A DNA stretch of 64,000 bases from S015-6 sp964479535 (GTDB lineage: Bacteria > Desulfobacterota > DSWW01). The translations under genes and the position numbers were made by a program. Location of the stretch: positions 124,001 to 188,000 of the forward strand of contig CAYZMM010000001.1 in NCBI GenBank assembly GCA_964479535.1, in the 5' to 3' direction. This document shows, piece by piece, positions 9,487 through 17,492 of this stretch (position 1 is the first letter of the stretch; each line of letters begins with the position of its first letter). The notes below the pieces were generated by a model. That model saw only the letters and a program-made list of their open reading frames with translations, was not told the origin of the DNA and searched no databases.

Positions 9487-9523
9487 GCTGGGGCGCTTTC
9501 AGCGCGAGCCTGAGCGCCCCAGC
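9487..9523. other. Intergenic hairpin between the two exported giants
   Basis: A perfect 11-bp stem, GCTGGGGCGCT (9487-9497) with its complement at 9513-9523, and a 15-nt loop. There is no T tract after it, so it is better read as a partial terminator, mRNA stabiliser or processing site than as an intrinsic terminator. Confidence 0.6.
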
Positions 9524-9655
9524 CGATCCTCTTCCGCAGCCAAGGATGAGGATCGACAACCGCAAGCGTCAAAGAACCGTGCATTTGAAGACCTAAGAGA
9601 AAAGCCTAAGGCGAAGTGATTCGGTAAAGAGAAACCACAGTCGGGAGGCGAAAAA

Positions 9656-12600
9656 ATGACCAAAAGTAAGGGGAAGGCAATCTGCTTGGCAGTGATGCTG
9701 ACGGTGATGCTTCCAGCCATCGCCAATAGTCAGCCTGCGACGCCGGTCTGGGGAGAATGGCTGACCGACCAGACCATCACAGGCTGCGTAGAGATCCAGA
9801 GCGGGGACACCCTCACGATCTATCCGGGAGTTACCGTATCCTTCGAAGCAGCCGGAAAACTGATCGTACGCAGCGGGGGGACACTGGTCGTCAACCCCAC
9901 GAGCACCGGATGCCCTGAGCTGGTGCCCCGTGTCGTTTTTACGAGAACCGGCACACTTGGCGGATGGCAAGGCATCGTCGTGGAGAACGGCGGTAGCGCG
10001 ACCCTGAACTACGCCGATATCGAGTGGGCGACCGACACAGGTCTGAAGATCATGTCAGGCGCCTCCGTTGGGGCGATGCAGTATGTGAACTTCACCAACT
10101 GCAGCGGCGTTGCAGGCGGCGCAATCTACACCGAAGGCAACCTGACCATCACCAACGCGCAGTTCGTCCTGAACAGCGCAAGCCTTTATGGTGGCGCCAT
10201 CGAGGCAACAGGCGGCACCCTGACCCTGCAGGATGTCTGGCTGGAAGGAAACACTGCAGGCTACTCCGGTGGTGCCCTTGACCTCCTGGGTGCGTCCCTC
10301 GTCAAGATTCGTGGGCGTGTACAGGGGAACGGCAGCCCTGCCGGATCGGGGATTGCCCTGTGGAGCAGCGGCGCGGCAATCACCAACACCTTCTTCTACA
10401 ACAACGAGAACGGACCGGTCATCCAGCGGGTCGGGGACACCGCCACGGGGATCCAGTACTCCACCTTCAACGGGAATGCGGGCATCGCATGTGTTGCCTC
10501 CAACACGGACGACAACCTGACGATCTTCGGCTCGATCCTGTGGGGGAACGGAAGCGCACTCGATCTTCCCTTGGACGGTGGGGCTGTCCCGTCGATCACC
10601 TACTCCGATATAGAAGACATCGGGACCTACCCCGGCGCATGGTTCGGCGCAGGGAACTTCGATCTGGATCCTGTGCTCGTCGCGGCCGGTGACTACCTGC
10701 TGGACGCTTCCTCCCCCTGCCTCGGCGCAGCCGCTGGCCAGGACATGGGCGTGACCGGCGGGGCGAGCGCCCCTGGGCCCGCTCCGGCCCTGATCGATCT
10801 CACCGGCACTGCGATTGCGGATCCGTATGATGTGGGCACAGCGAGTGTCGGCGGCTCGATCACCCGAACGATCCGCGTGGTCAACCAGGGCCAGGACGAA
10901 GCGGTCGTGCAGGCCGTTGATCTCGTTGGGGCCCAGGCCGCAGCCTTTTCTCTCGGCGCACTGGACCTGCCCATTACGATGGCTCCGGGCGAGTGCCTCG
11001 ATCTTCAGATCACCTTCACGCCGCCCGCGCCCGGGACATATTCACTGGTGGACCTCGTGATCACCACGGTCGCGGCAACGATCGTGAACGGGTTGACAGG
11101 CGATACGCAGGAAGGCTCCGGTAACGATCTGACGGTGAACCCGGCCATCGTGGGCTTCGGAAACGTCCTCACGGGCACCACGAGCATGCCCATGCAGTTC
11201 ACGCTCACCAACCCTCTGGCCAACGGCGGGATCGTGCCCGTGTCGCTTGCAGTGAGCGGAGCCGACACGGCGTTCTTCGAGTTGAGCGAGACGGATTTCA
11301 CGATTCCGGAAGGCGGCGCACGCACCATTTGGGCCACCTTCTCACCGAACGCATTACGATCCTTCGAGGTCATTGTGACCCCGACCGTGAACGGAGTGGA
11401 GAGGCCGGACCGCTCGATCCTCCTGCAGGGTGCAGGAAACGACACCATCTTCACGGCGACCCCGAGTGAGATCGATATCCCGCCGACACCGGTCGGATTC
11501 ACCAGCAACGGCACGATCACCGTGACGAATCTGCTTCCGGCGAACTCGATTCTCGTGAACTCCGAGATCAGCGGCCCTGGAGCCTCGAGCTTCAGCCTGG
11601 ACATCCCGTCCCTTCCGCTTCCGGCAGCAGGATCGGCACCTGTGGTGGCGACCTTCACGCCTCCTGGAGACGGCTTCGTCCAGGCGACGGTGACCCTCAC
11701 CTCCAGCTTCGGCGGCGCCGACTATGTCCAGACGGTAGAGTTGCGGGCCTTCGGCATTGCAACTACCGCCGGAATCTTCGTGACCCCCTTAGCCATAACA
11801 TTCCCCGACACTTCGGTCGGGGGTATGGCCCAAGCCACCTTCAGCATAGTGAATCTGTTGAACGATTTCGTGGACGTAACGATCTCCGCACCGGCCACCG
11901 CCGAATTCGCCCTTGGCTCTGCTTCTTCGTTCGTGCTGTTCCCGACCGGAGACGCATCCTCCCGGCACATTCGGATCGTTACGGTCGATTTCATGCCGTC
12001 AGACGCCACGACCCTGTTCACGGACAGCGTAGACGTTGTGGGTGAGCTCGGCATCTCCACCATCGGTTCGGAGACGGTGACGATGCAGGGCAGGGGCGTT
12101 GCCTCGGACCTGGACGTTGCACCGCTTGCGATCGACTACGGAGACCAAGTGGTGGGTACTTCTTCCTCCACGGTTTCCGTCACCGTTCTCAACGAGGGGA
12201 CGGAAGACGTGACCGTCTTCGGAGGCCTTCTCGGCGGTACGGACGCAGCTGATTTTGACATCGTCTCGAACAGCTGCCCCGTCCTGTCTGCCGGAGACCC
12301 GTCCATCGTACTCCCGCCGGCCGGCGCATGCTTCTTCGAGCTTGGCGTGACCGCCACGGCCGAAGGTGCCAGGGCGGGGACGCTCAGCATCTTCTCCTCC
12401 GAATCACCTCTGCCTGTGGAAGTGACCCTGGATGCGAATGGAACGCCCGCGGCGGCTGCAGGAATCTCGCTGTCGACGACCACCCTGGACCTCGGGGACG
12501 TGGCGGTGTTCATTCCTTCAACCACAGCACCGGGAGTCGGCACGGTAACGATCACCAGCACCGGCACGGCAGACCTTGAGGTCGGGGCGATTACGTTCGA

Positions 12601-13594
12601 CGGCTACCATGCGGCGCAGTTCTCGGCCACGCCTCCGGGTCCCTTCACACTTCCCTCCGGATCCAGCCAGGATGTGGCGGTAGCACTCACCGGCACGGGC
12701 ATCGGACCCCGCGGGACGACCATGACCATCCCGAGCAATGCGGGTGATGAGACCGTAGACGTCTCCGGCGTAAGCGAGGTCGGCTACCCGAACATCGACG
12801 GTTTCGGATGGAACCCCGACGCGACGAACGACATCATTCACCCGAGAGGCGAAACCGTGTACGTGGTCCCCGGTCTTGGCGAGTTCTACTGGCGTCAGCA
12901 CGTCACCGCCCTCACCGGTTTTGCACTTCCCGCCGACTACTTCGTCTGGGTGGAGGGCGCTGGCTTCCTCCAATTCCTTGACGATACGGGCACGTGGGTC
13001 ACCGCACTGGACCAGACAGAGTTCACAAGTTCGAACCTGGGTGCCACTCTGGCCCTCATTGGGTTCGACCCTCTCCCCGTGGCACCTGCGCTTCCTTCGG
13101 AAGGACAGTTCACCTTCCATGCAGGGTTCGACCTGGTCCGGGACAACGCGCTGACGGACATCCCCTTCTTCTACGTGGACGGAACGCGGACTGTCGTGTA
13201 CGGACCTCACCCCCTGAACTCGGTGACTCCGAGTACGTTGACCGCGACGGTCTCACCGGATCCCACCGGAGTGTGGGCCAACCTGCCGGGCAGTTCGACC
13301 AGCAGCGTCGAGGTCTTCATATGGGCCGAGGACGCAACCGGCACGCTGCGCTACTACGACGGCCTGGGGACCTGGACCGCCGCCACCGCGCCGAGCTTCC
13401 TGCCCGTGTACACAGGCGACATCAGCGCCTGGGTTGGTGCGGGAGCAGGTGTCGGCAACTGGTACAACATCACGGACTCGAGCCAGGTCGGTACGCACAC
13501 GATCTACTGTACCTTTGATCGCACCTCCGGTGGTGGGCTCAACGACCGTCTCTTCGAGAACTCTGTAGAGGTCGAGGTTCTTCCTGCACCATAG
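9656..13594 (+). CDS. Giant exported protein: beta-helix followed by choice-of-anchor-D / ASH-type repeats
   Basis: 1312 aa with a clear Sec signal peptide (KGKAICLAVMLTVMLPAIANS, cleavage near residue 26). Residues about 30-260 show right-handed beta-helix/polymorphic-outer-membrane spacing (GGAIYTEGNLTITN, GGAIEATGGTLTLQD, GGALDLLGASLVKI). From about 370 to 1020 there are repeated Ig-like modules of the choice-of-anchor-D/ASH type, e.g. ITFPDTSVGGMAQATFSIVN and LAIDYGDQVVGTSSSTVSV. The last 280 residues form a separate Trp/Tyr-rich region. GGGAGGCGAAAAA precedes the ATG. It is probably co-expressed with the 6155 gene and ends at the terminator at 13619. The ligand, adhesion partner and sorting route are unknown; I see no TPS or type 9 signal I can support. 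Confidence 0.87.
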   Translation: MTKSKGKAICLAVMLTVMLPAIANSQPATPVWGEWLTDQTITGCVEIQSGDTLTIYPGVTVSFEAAGKLIVRSGGTLVVNPTSTGCPELVPRVVFTRTGTLGGWQGIVVENGGSATLNYADIEWATDTGLKIMSGASVGAMQYVNFTNCSGVAGGAIYTEGNLTITNAQFVLNSASLYGGAIEATGGTLTLQDVWLEGNTAGYSGGALDLLGASLVKIRGRVQGNGSPAGSGIALWSSGAAITNTFFYNNENGPVIQRVGDTATGIQYSTFNGNAGIACVASNTDDNLTIFGSILWGNGSALDLPLDGGAVPSITYSDIEDIGTYPGAWFGAGNFDLDPVLVAAGDYLLDASSPCLGAAAGQDMGVTGGASAPGPAPALIDLTGTAIADPYDVGTASVGGSITRTIRVVNQGQDEAVVQAVDLVGAQAAAFSLGALDLPITMAPGECLDLQITFTPPAPGTYSLVDLVITTVAATIVNGLTGDTQEGSGNDLTVNPAIVGFGNVLTGTTSMPMQFTLTNPLANGGIVPVSLAVSGADTAFFELSETDFTIPEGGARTIWATFSPNALRSFEVIVTPTVNGVERPDRSILLQGAGNDTIFTATPSEIDIPPTPVGFTSNGTITVTNLLPANSILVNSEISGPGASSFSLDIPSLPLPAAGSAPVVATFTPPGDGFVQATVTLTSSFGGADYVQTVELRAFGIATTAGIFVTPLAITFPDTSVGGMAQATFSIVNLLNDFVDVTISAPATAEFALGSASSFVLFPTGDASSRHIRIVTVDFMPSDATTLFTDSVDVVGELGISTIGSETVTMQGRGVASDLDVAPLAIDYGDQVVGTSSSTVSVTVLNEGTEDVTVFGGLLGGTDAADFDIVSNSCPVLSAGDPSIVLPPAGACFFELGVTATAEGARAGTLSIFSSESPLPVEVTLDANGTPAAAAGISLSTTTLDLGDVAVFIPSTTAPGVGTVTITSTGTADLEVGAITFDGYHAAQFSATPPGPFTLPSGSSQDVAVALTGTGIGPRGTTMTIPSNAGDETVDVSGVSEVGYPNIDGFGWNPDATNDIIHPRGETVYVVPGLGEFYWRQHVTALTGFALPADYFVWVEGAGFLQFLDDTGTWVTALDQTEFTSSNLGATLALIGFDPLPVAPALPSEGQFTFHAGFDLVRDNALTDIPFFYVDGTRTVVYGPHPLNSVTPSTLTATVSPDPTGVWANLPGSSTSSVEVFIWAEDATGTLRYYDGLGTWTAATAPSFLPVYTGDISAWVGAGAGVGNWYNITDSSQVGTHTIYCTFDRTSGGGLNDRLFENSVEVEVLPAP

Positions 13595-13618
13595 GGAAGC
13601 GATAGATAGTTGAGTAGG

Positions 13619-13645
13619 AAAAAGGGGCCGCATGGCCCCTTTTTC
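13619..13645 (+). terminator. Rho-independent terminator
   Basis: Stem AAAAAGGGGCC / GGCCCCTTTTT with a 4-nt GCAT loop, followed by TTTTCTTTT, 25 bp after the stop of the 1312-aa gene. Being A/T-flanked it may act from the opposite strand too. Confidence 0.92.
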
Positions 13646-13880
13646 TTTTCTAGCGAGGTGTCGGGCAGGGACGCCTAGCGCAGGCGAGGCGGGTGCCTGG
13701 CTTCCCCAACCAAGTGCGAAAGCACCTGAAGAGATCCAGCTGCGTGAGGTTGGAGGCCTTCTGCGAGAAGGTGACGAGAGCAGTAACATCTCCCCGATCC
13801 CTTGTATCCTTCGCTCCGTTGAGCCTGTTCTCCGGTCGAGGGAGGTGCGCACCAGGGACCCGCTGTCGAGAGAGACCCTC

Positions 13881-14672
13881 TCATCCTTCCTGCTCCTCTT
13901 CTATCAGGGCCACCGCCCGGATCCATCCCCCGCTTGCCCCCTTGATCTTCACCGGAAAGCAGAAGAAGGTGAACCCGAAGGGCGGGAGCTGGTCGAGTCC
14001 CTTCAGTTTCTCGATGTGGCAGTAGCCCTTCTCGATCCCTGCGAAATGCCCTTCCCAGATGATGGACGCGTCCCCTGTCTGCTCGTATTCCTCGACGATG
14101 CTGGAAAAGGGCCTGTCCCAGCCCCAGGCGTCGGTCCCGACCACCTTGATCCCCTTCTCCAGGATCGAGAGGGTGGCCTCGCGGCTCATGCCGCAGCCCT
14201 TTGACATGTACTCGGCCGTCCCCCAGTGCTTGTCCGCACCGGTCATGACCAGGACGATGTCGCGTGGCTGCAGTCGGTAGTCTATCTTCTGCAGGGCCTC
14301 TTCGATCTCGGCGGGCAGCACCCTGTGTCCGTCCGGGCAATGGCGGAGATCCAGCACGACCCCGTTGCCCATGCACCAGTCGAGAGGGATCTCGTCGATG
14401 GTCAGAGCGCGTGTGCCCCGGTCCATGGTCGGGTGGTAGTGCCAGGGAGCATCCAGGTGCGTTCCGGAATGGGTGGAAAGTTGCACGAGTTCGACGGTCC
14501 ACCCCTTTCCATCGGGCAGGTCCTCTTTCCTCAAGCCAGGAAAGAACTGCGTCATCATGTCCGCTCCATCTTCGTGGTTCACGTATTGAATCTGGGGGAT
14601 CATCATCTCCGGATCGGAAGGGAGTCCCGGCTCGATGGAAACGCTCAAGTCAACGAAACGTCTTCTCTTCAT
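13881..14672 (-). CDS. Cyclase-family (kynurenine formamidase-like) metal-dependent hydrolase
   Basis: 263 aa from the ATG at 14672, preceded by AAAGGAG at about 10 nt. The signature HSGTHLDAPWHY (HxGTHxDxPxH) is the metal-binding core of the cyclase/KynB family, and VGTDAWGWDRPF and EGHFAGIEKGYCHIEKL fit the rest of the fold. Members hydrolyse amides or lactone-like ring bonds (N-formylkynurenine, isatin). TrpB2 is encoded divergently next door, which could hint at indole or tryptophan-derived substrates, but the link is only positional. An in-frame ATG at 14711 lacks a better ribosome site. Confidence 0.88.
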   Translation of the reverse strand: MKRRRFVDLSVSIEPGLPSDPEMMIPQIQYVNHEDGADMMTQFFPGLRKEDLPDGKGWTVELVQLSTHSGTHLDAPWHYHPTMDRGTRALTIDEIPLDWCMGNGVVLDLRHCPDGHRVLPAEIEEALQKIDYRLQPRDIVLVMTGADKHWGTAEYMSKGCGMSREATLSILEKGIKVVGTDAWGWDRPFSSIVEEYEQTGDASIIWEGHFAGIEKGYCHIEKLKGLDQLPPFGFTFFCFPVKIKGASGGWIRAVALIEEEQEG

Positions 14673-14814
14673 TGCAGTACGCTCCTTTCTCTGTGTGGGT
14701 GCCTCCTGCATCTTCTATCAGGTTGATGGGACGAAATAAAGAAACGGGACCGCAGGGGGAAGGGGAGGGGAAAGGGTGGCCAGGTGGCCTTGGCAGGTTC
14801 GGCAAGATGCCTTG

Positions 14815-14843
14815 TTGACTTAAGAATTCCGGTTTGCTAATTT
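14815..14843 (+). promoter_or_regulatory. Candidate promoter for trpB2
   Basis: TTGACT (14815-14820), a 17-bp spacer and TAATTT (14838-14843), about 75 bp upstream of the trpB2 ATG, in an AT-rich patch. Confidence 0.45.
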
Positions 14844-14916
14844 TCGTAGGCTGTGGTCCTGGCGTTGAGGAAGCGGCGAGATCAGAAGTGAATGATTGCC
14901 TGCGGAGGAAAGGGAA

Positions 14917-16284
14917 ATGGCGAAGAAGGTCTTTTTGAACGAAGAGGACATCCCGAGGCAGTGGTACAACATTATGGCGGACATCAAGATGAATCCCCCG
15001 CTCAGGCCCGACGGCTCCCCGCTCGAGCCAGGCGACCTGGCTCCTGTCTTCCCGATGAACCTGATCGAGCAGGAGGCGAGTGCCGAGCGATGGATCGACA
15101 TCCCGGACGAGGTGATCGCGAAGTATCTGATCTGGCGTCCCACACCGCTGGTACGCGCGGAAGCCCTGGAGAAGGCCCTGGGCACGCCGGCCCGCATCTA
15201 CTACAAGAACGAGGGCGTGAGCCCTCCGGGAAGCCACAAGCCGAACACCGCGATCCCGCAGGCGTATTACAACAAGGTCTTCGGGATCAAGCGAATCTGC
15301 ACGGAAACGGGGGCGGGGCAGTGGGGGAGCGCGCTCGCCTTCGCCTGTGCCCAGTTCGGCCTCGAGTGCAAGGTCTACATGGTGAAGATCAGCTTCCAGC
15401 AGAAGCCGTATCGTCGTACGATGATGGAAACATGGGGTGCCACCTGTGTCGCCAGCCCGAGCGAAGAGACCCAGTCGGGCAGGGCGGTTCTGCAAGACGA
15501 CCCGGACTCTCCCGGCTCGCTCGGCATCGCGATCAGCGAGGCGATCGAGATGGCCGTCGGGCCGGAGGACACGAGGTATTCCCTGGGAAGCGTTTTGAAT
15601 CACGTCCTGCTCCATCAAACCGTGATCGGCCTCGAGGCGAAGAAGCAGATGGAGATGATAAGCGAGTATCCGGATGTGGTCATCGGCTGCTCCGGCGGCG
15701 GGAGCAACTTTGCCGGGCTTGCTTTTCCTTTTGTGCAGGACGTCATCAACGGCAAGGAGATCGCGATCCACCCGGTCGAGCCGAAGGCGTGCCCCACACT
15801 CACCAAAGGCCCCTTTGTGTATGATCACGGGGATATCGCCAGGTTCACGCCCCTCATTCCCATGCACAGCCTCGGACACGCCTTCGTGCCCCCGCCGATC
15901 CATGCGGGGGGCTTGAGGTATCACGGGATGGCCCCTCAGGTCAGCCAGCTCGTCTCCGAGGGAATCCTGGAGCCTCGTTCTTATCATCAGATGGAGAGCT
16001 TCGAAGCGGGGATGCTGTGGGCGAAGACGGAAGGGCACATCCCGGCCCCGGAAACGAACCAGGCTCTGGCCTGCGTAGTGGAGGAGGCGAAGAGGGCGAA
16101 GGAAGAGGGCAAGGAGAAGGTGATCCTGGTCAACTGGAGCGGCCACGGCCTCATCGACCTCGGATCGTATGAGCGGTACCTCTCCAGGCAGCTCGAGGAC
16201 TACGAATTGCCCGACGAGATGCTCGAGAAGGCGGAGGAGGTCTTCAAGGACTACCCGAAACCCGCTCTTCTGAAGAGCCGGTAG
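14917..16284 (+). CDS. trpB: TrpB2-type tryptophan synthase beta-like PLP enzyme
   Basis: 455 aa, the length of TrpB2 (longer than the roughly 400-aa TrpB1). The PLP lysine is in PPGSHKPNTA (Lys108), the phosphate-binding loop is GCSGGGSNF and the catalytic-loop equivalent is ETGAGQWGSA. The N-terminal extension RPTPLVRAEALEKALGTPARIYYKNEG is typical. TrpB2 condenses indole with serine and may salvage free indole or form an alternative complex. No trpA or other trp gene is nearby, so this is a stand-alone copy. The start is the ATG at 14917, with GGAGGAAAGG upstream; a TTG at 14896 is in frame. It is followed 17 bp later by a small Cys-rich protein. Confidence 0.92.
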   Translation: MAKKVFLNEEDIPRQWYNIMADIKMNPPLRPDGSPLEPGDLAPVFPMNLIEQEASAERWIDIPDEVIAKYLIWRPTPLVRAEALEKALGTPARIYYKNEGVSPPGSHKPNTAIPQAYYNKVFGIKRICTETGAGQWGSALAFACAQFGLECKVYMVKISFQQKPYRRTMMETWGATCVASPSEETQSGRAVLQDDPDSPGSLGIAISEAIEMAVGPEDTRYSLGSVLNHVLLHQTVIGLEAKKQMEMISEYPDVVIGCSGGGSNFAGLAFPFVQDVINGKEIAIHPVEPKACPTLTKGPFVYDHGDIARFTPLIPMHSLGHAFVPPPIHAGGLRYHGMAPQVSQLVSEGILEPRSYHQMESFEAGMLWAKTEGHIPAPETNQALACVVEEAKRAKEEGKEKVILVNWSGHGLIDLGSYERYLSRQLEDYELPDEMLEKAEEVFKDYPKPALLKSR

Positions 16285-16301
16285 AGATCGGTTCCTGCGT
16301 C

Positions 16302-16586
16302 ATGAAGTCGAAGAACCCGGAAGAAGACCTCGAGATCAGATGCCCCAGGCTGGGCGGCACGGTGCCGTTCCGCTACTGCATGGCACCGGGAGAGCCGGCC
16401 CCTTGTTTCAAGATTCTCGACTGCTGGTGGGAGGTCTTCGACGTTCGGTCCTACCTCGAGGTCCATCTTTCGGAAGAGGATTTCAACCGGCTGCTGGAGG
16501 GTCGGCGCGCCCCGAACCGGATGAGCTCGATTCTGGAGCTGGTGGAACGGTTCAAGGGCGGGGGTGCGGATCGGGAGGGCGGCTGA
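16302..16586 (+). CDS. Small Cys-containing protein of unknown function
   Basis: 94 aa, starting 17 bp after trpB2 and very likely co-translated. Four cysteines lie in CPRLGG, RYCMAPG, APCFKIL and LDCWWEV, within the first 42 residues; the second half is a helical, acidic-basic segment ending KGGGADREGG. The spacing suggests a small zinc or Fe-S knuckle, but I do not recognise a named family. There is no strong ribosome site, fitting translational coupling. Confidence 0.7.
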   Translation: MKSKNPEEDLEIRCPRLGGTVPFRYCMAPGEPAPCFKILDCWWEVFDVRSYLEVHLSEEDFNRLLEGRRAPNRMSSILELVERFKGGGADREGG

Positions 16587-16661
16587 CGCGAGGTCCTTGC
16601 ATTCGTCACAAGCAGGAAGCTCGGGAGACCTTGGCCTGGCTCTGCGCATGGCAAAGTTGAC

Positions 16662-16675
16662 ATAATATATATTAT
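16662..16675. repeat. 14-bp perfect AT palindrome
   Basis: ATAATATATATTAT, preceded directly by TTGACA (16657-16662). It lies in the 297-bp gap between the small Cys protein and thpR. This gap also has TACTTGAAGT twice (16806-16815 and 16817-16826), spaced one helical turn apart. It could be an operator, but no promoter with correct spacing is evident. Confidence 0.4.
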
Positions 16676-16883
16676 CAGACACAAAGCCAGCGGCATGCTC
16701 CCGAGCAAGAGAAGATCGCCCGCGCCATGTATCGGACCAGAAATGAATATAATACAGTAGGATATCCGGGATATTTCATGTAGTGACTGATGTTTGTTGA
16801 GAAGTTACTTGAAGTCTACTTGAAGTTTTTGGAGCTTGCGCAGAAGATTCGAATGTGGAAGGAACCGGAAGCAAGTTCTGAGA

Positions 16884-17492
16884 TCACCCTTTCAAGGGGC
16901 CATCGGCAAGTCGCGTGTAGACTGCACCGGTCGGCTTGAGGTCGCTGCGAATCAGGTGAACCTGTTCGACCGTGATATCCGCGAGGATCCCAACCTTCGG
17001 GATCTCCTGTTGGAGCCGTGTGCCGAGATCCTGCTGCTGGCGGGAAGCGAGTGCCTTGCTCACACGACCGATGGTCAGGTGGGGTTTGTAGGGTCTGGAC
17101 TCAGGGTCGAACCCGATACCCTCCCGGAGACCCGAGCCGAGGTCTTTGTGGAGCCGGAGAAGTTGATCCGTCTCCCCGGATATCCCCGCCCAGAGGATGC
17201 GGGGTCTCCGGGGGTTGGGAAAACACCCCAGCGTCGCCATGCGAATGGAAAAGGACGGAACGGCGGCGGCCGCGTTGCGCAACACGCCTGCCACGACCTC
17301 GATGCGGTCCACCGGCACATCGCCGAGGAAGTGGAGCGTGAGGTGGATGTTCCTCGGGGGGGTCCAACGCACGGTCCTCGGGGGCAGTGACTCCTGGATG
17401 TGACTCTGAAGTCGAGCAAGGGCGTCTTTCGCCTCGTCCGGCAATTCGATGGCAAGGAACGAACGAATGGTGGGCGGGATTCCGTTCTTCAA
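16884..17492 (-). CDS. thpR: RNA 2',3'-cyclic phosphodiesterase (ThpR/LigT, 2H family)
   Basis: 202 aa. The two HxTx motifs are NIHLTLHFLG and KPHLTIGRVS, the paired catalytic sites of 2H phosphoesterases that hydrolyse 2',3'-cyclic phosphate on RNA ends. The start is a TTG at 17492 that overlaps the TGA of the upstream TPR gene (TTGA); GAAGGA lies 6-11 nt upstream. This gives MKNGIPPTIRSFLAIELP, a normal ThpR N-terminus. Upstream frame content is the TPR gene read out of phase. It is the last gene of the HsdR_N / radical SAM / TPR operon. Confidence 0.9.
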   Translation of the reverse strand: MKNGIPPTIRSFLAIELPDEAKDALARLQSHIQESLPPRTVRWTPPRNIHLTLHFLGDVPVDRIEVVAGVLRNAAAAVPSFSIRMATLGCFPNPRRPRILWAGISGETDQLLRLHKDLGSGLREGIGFDPESRPYKPHLTIGRVSKALASRQQQDLGTRLQQEIPKVGILADITVEQVHLIRSDLKPTGAVYTRLADGPLKG

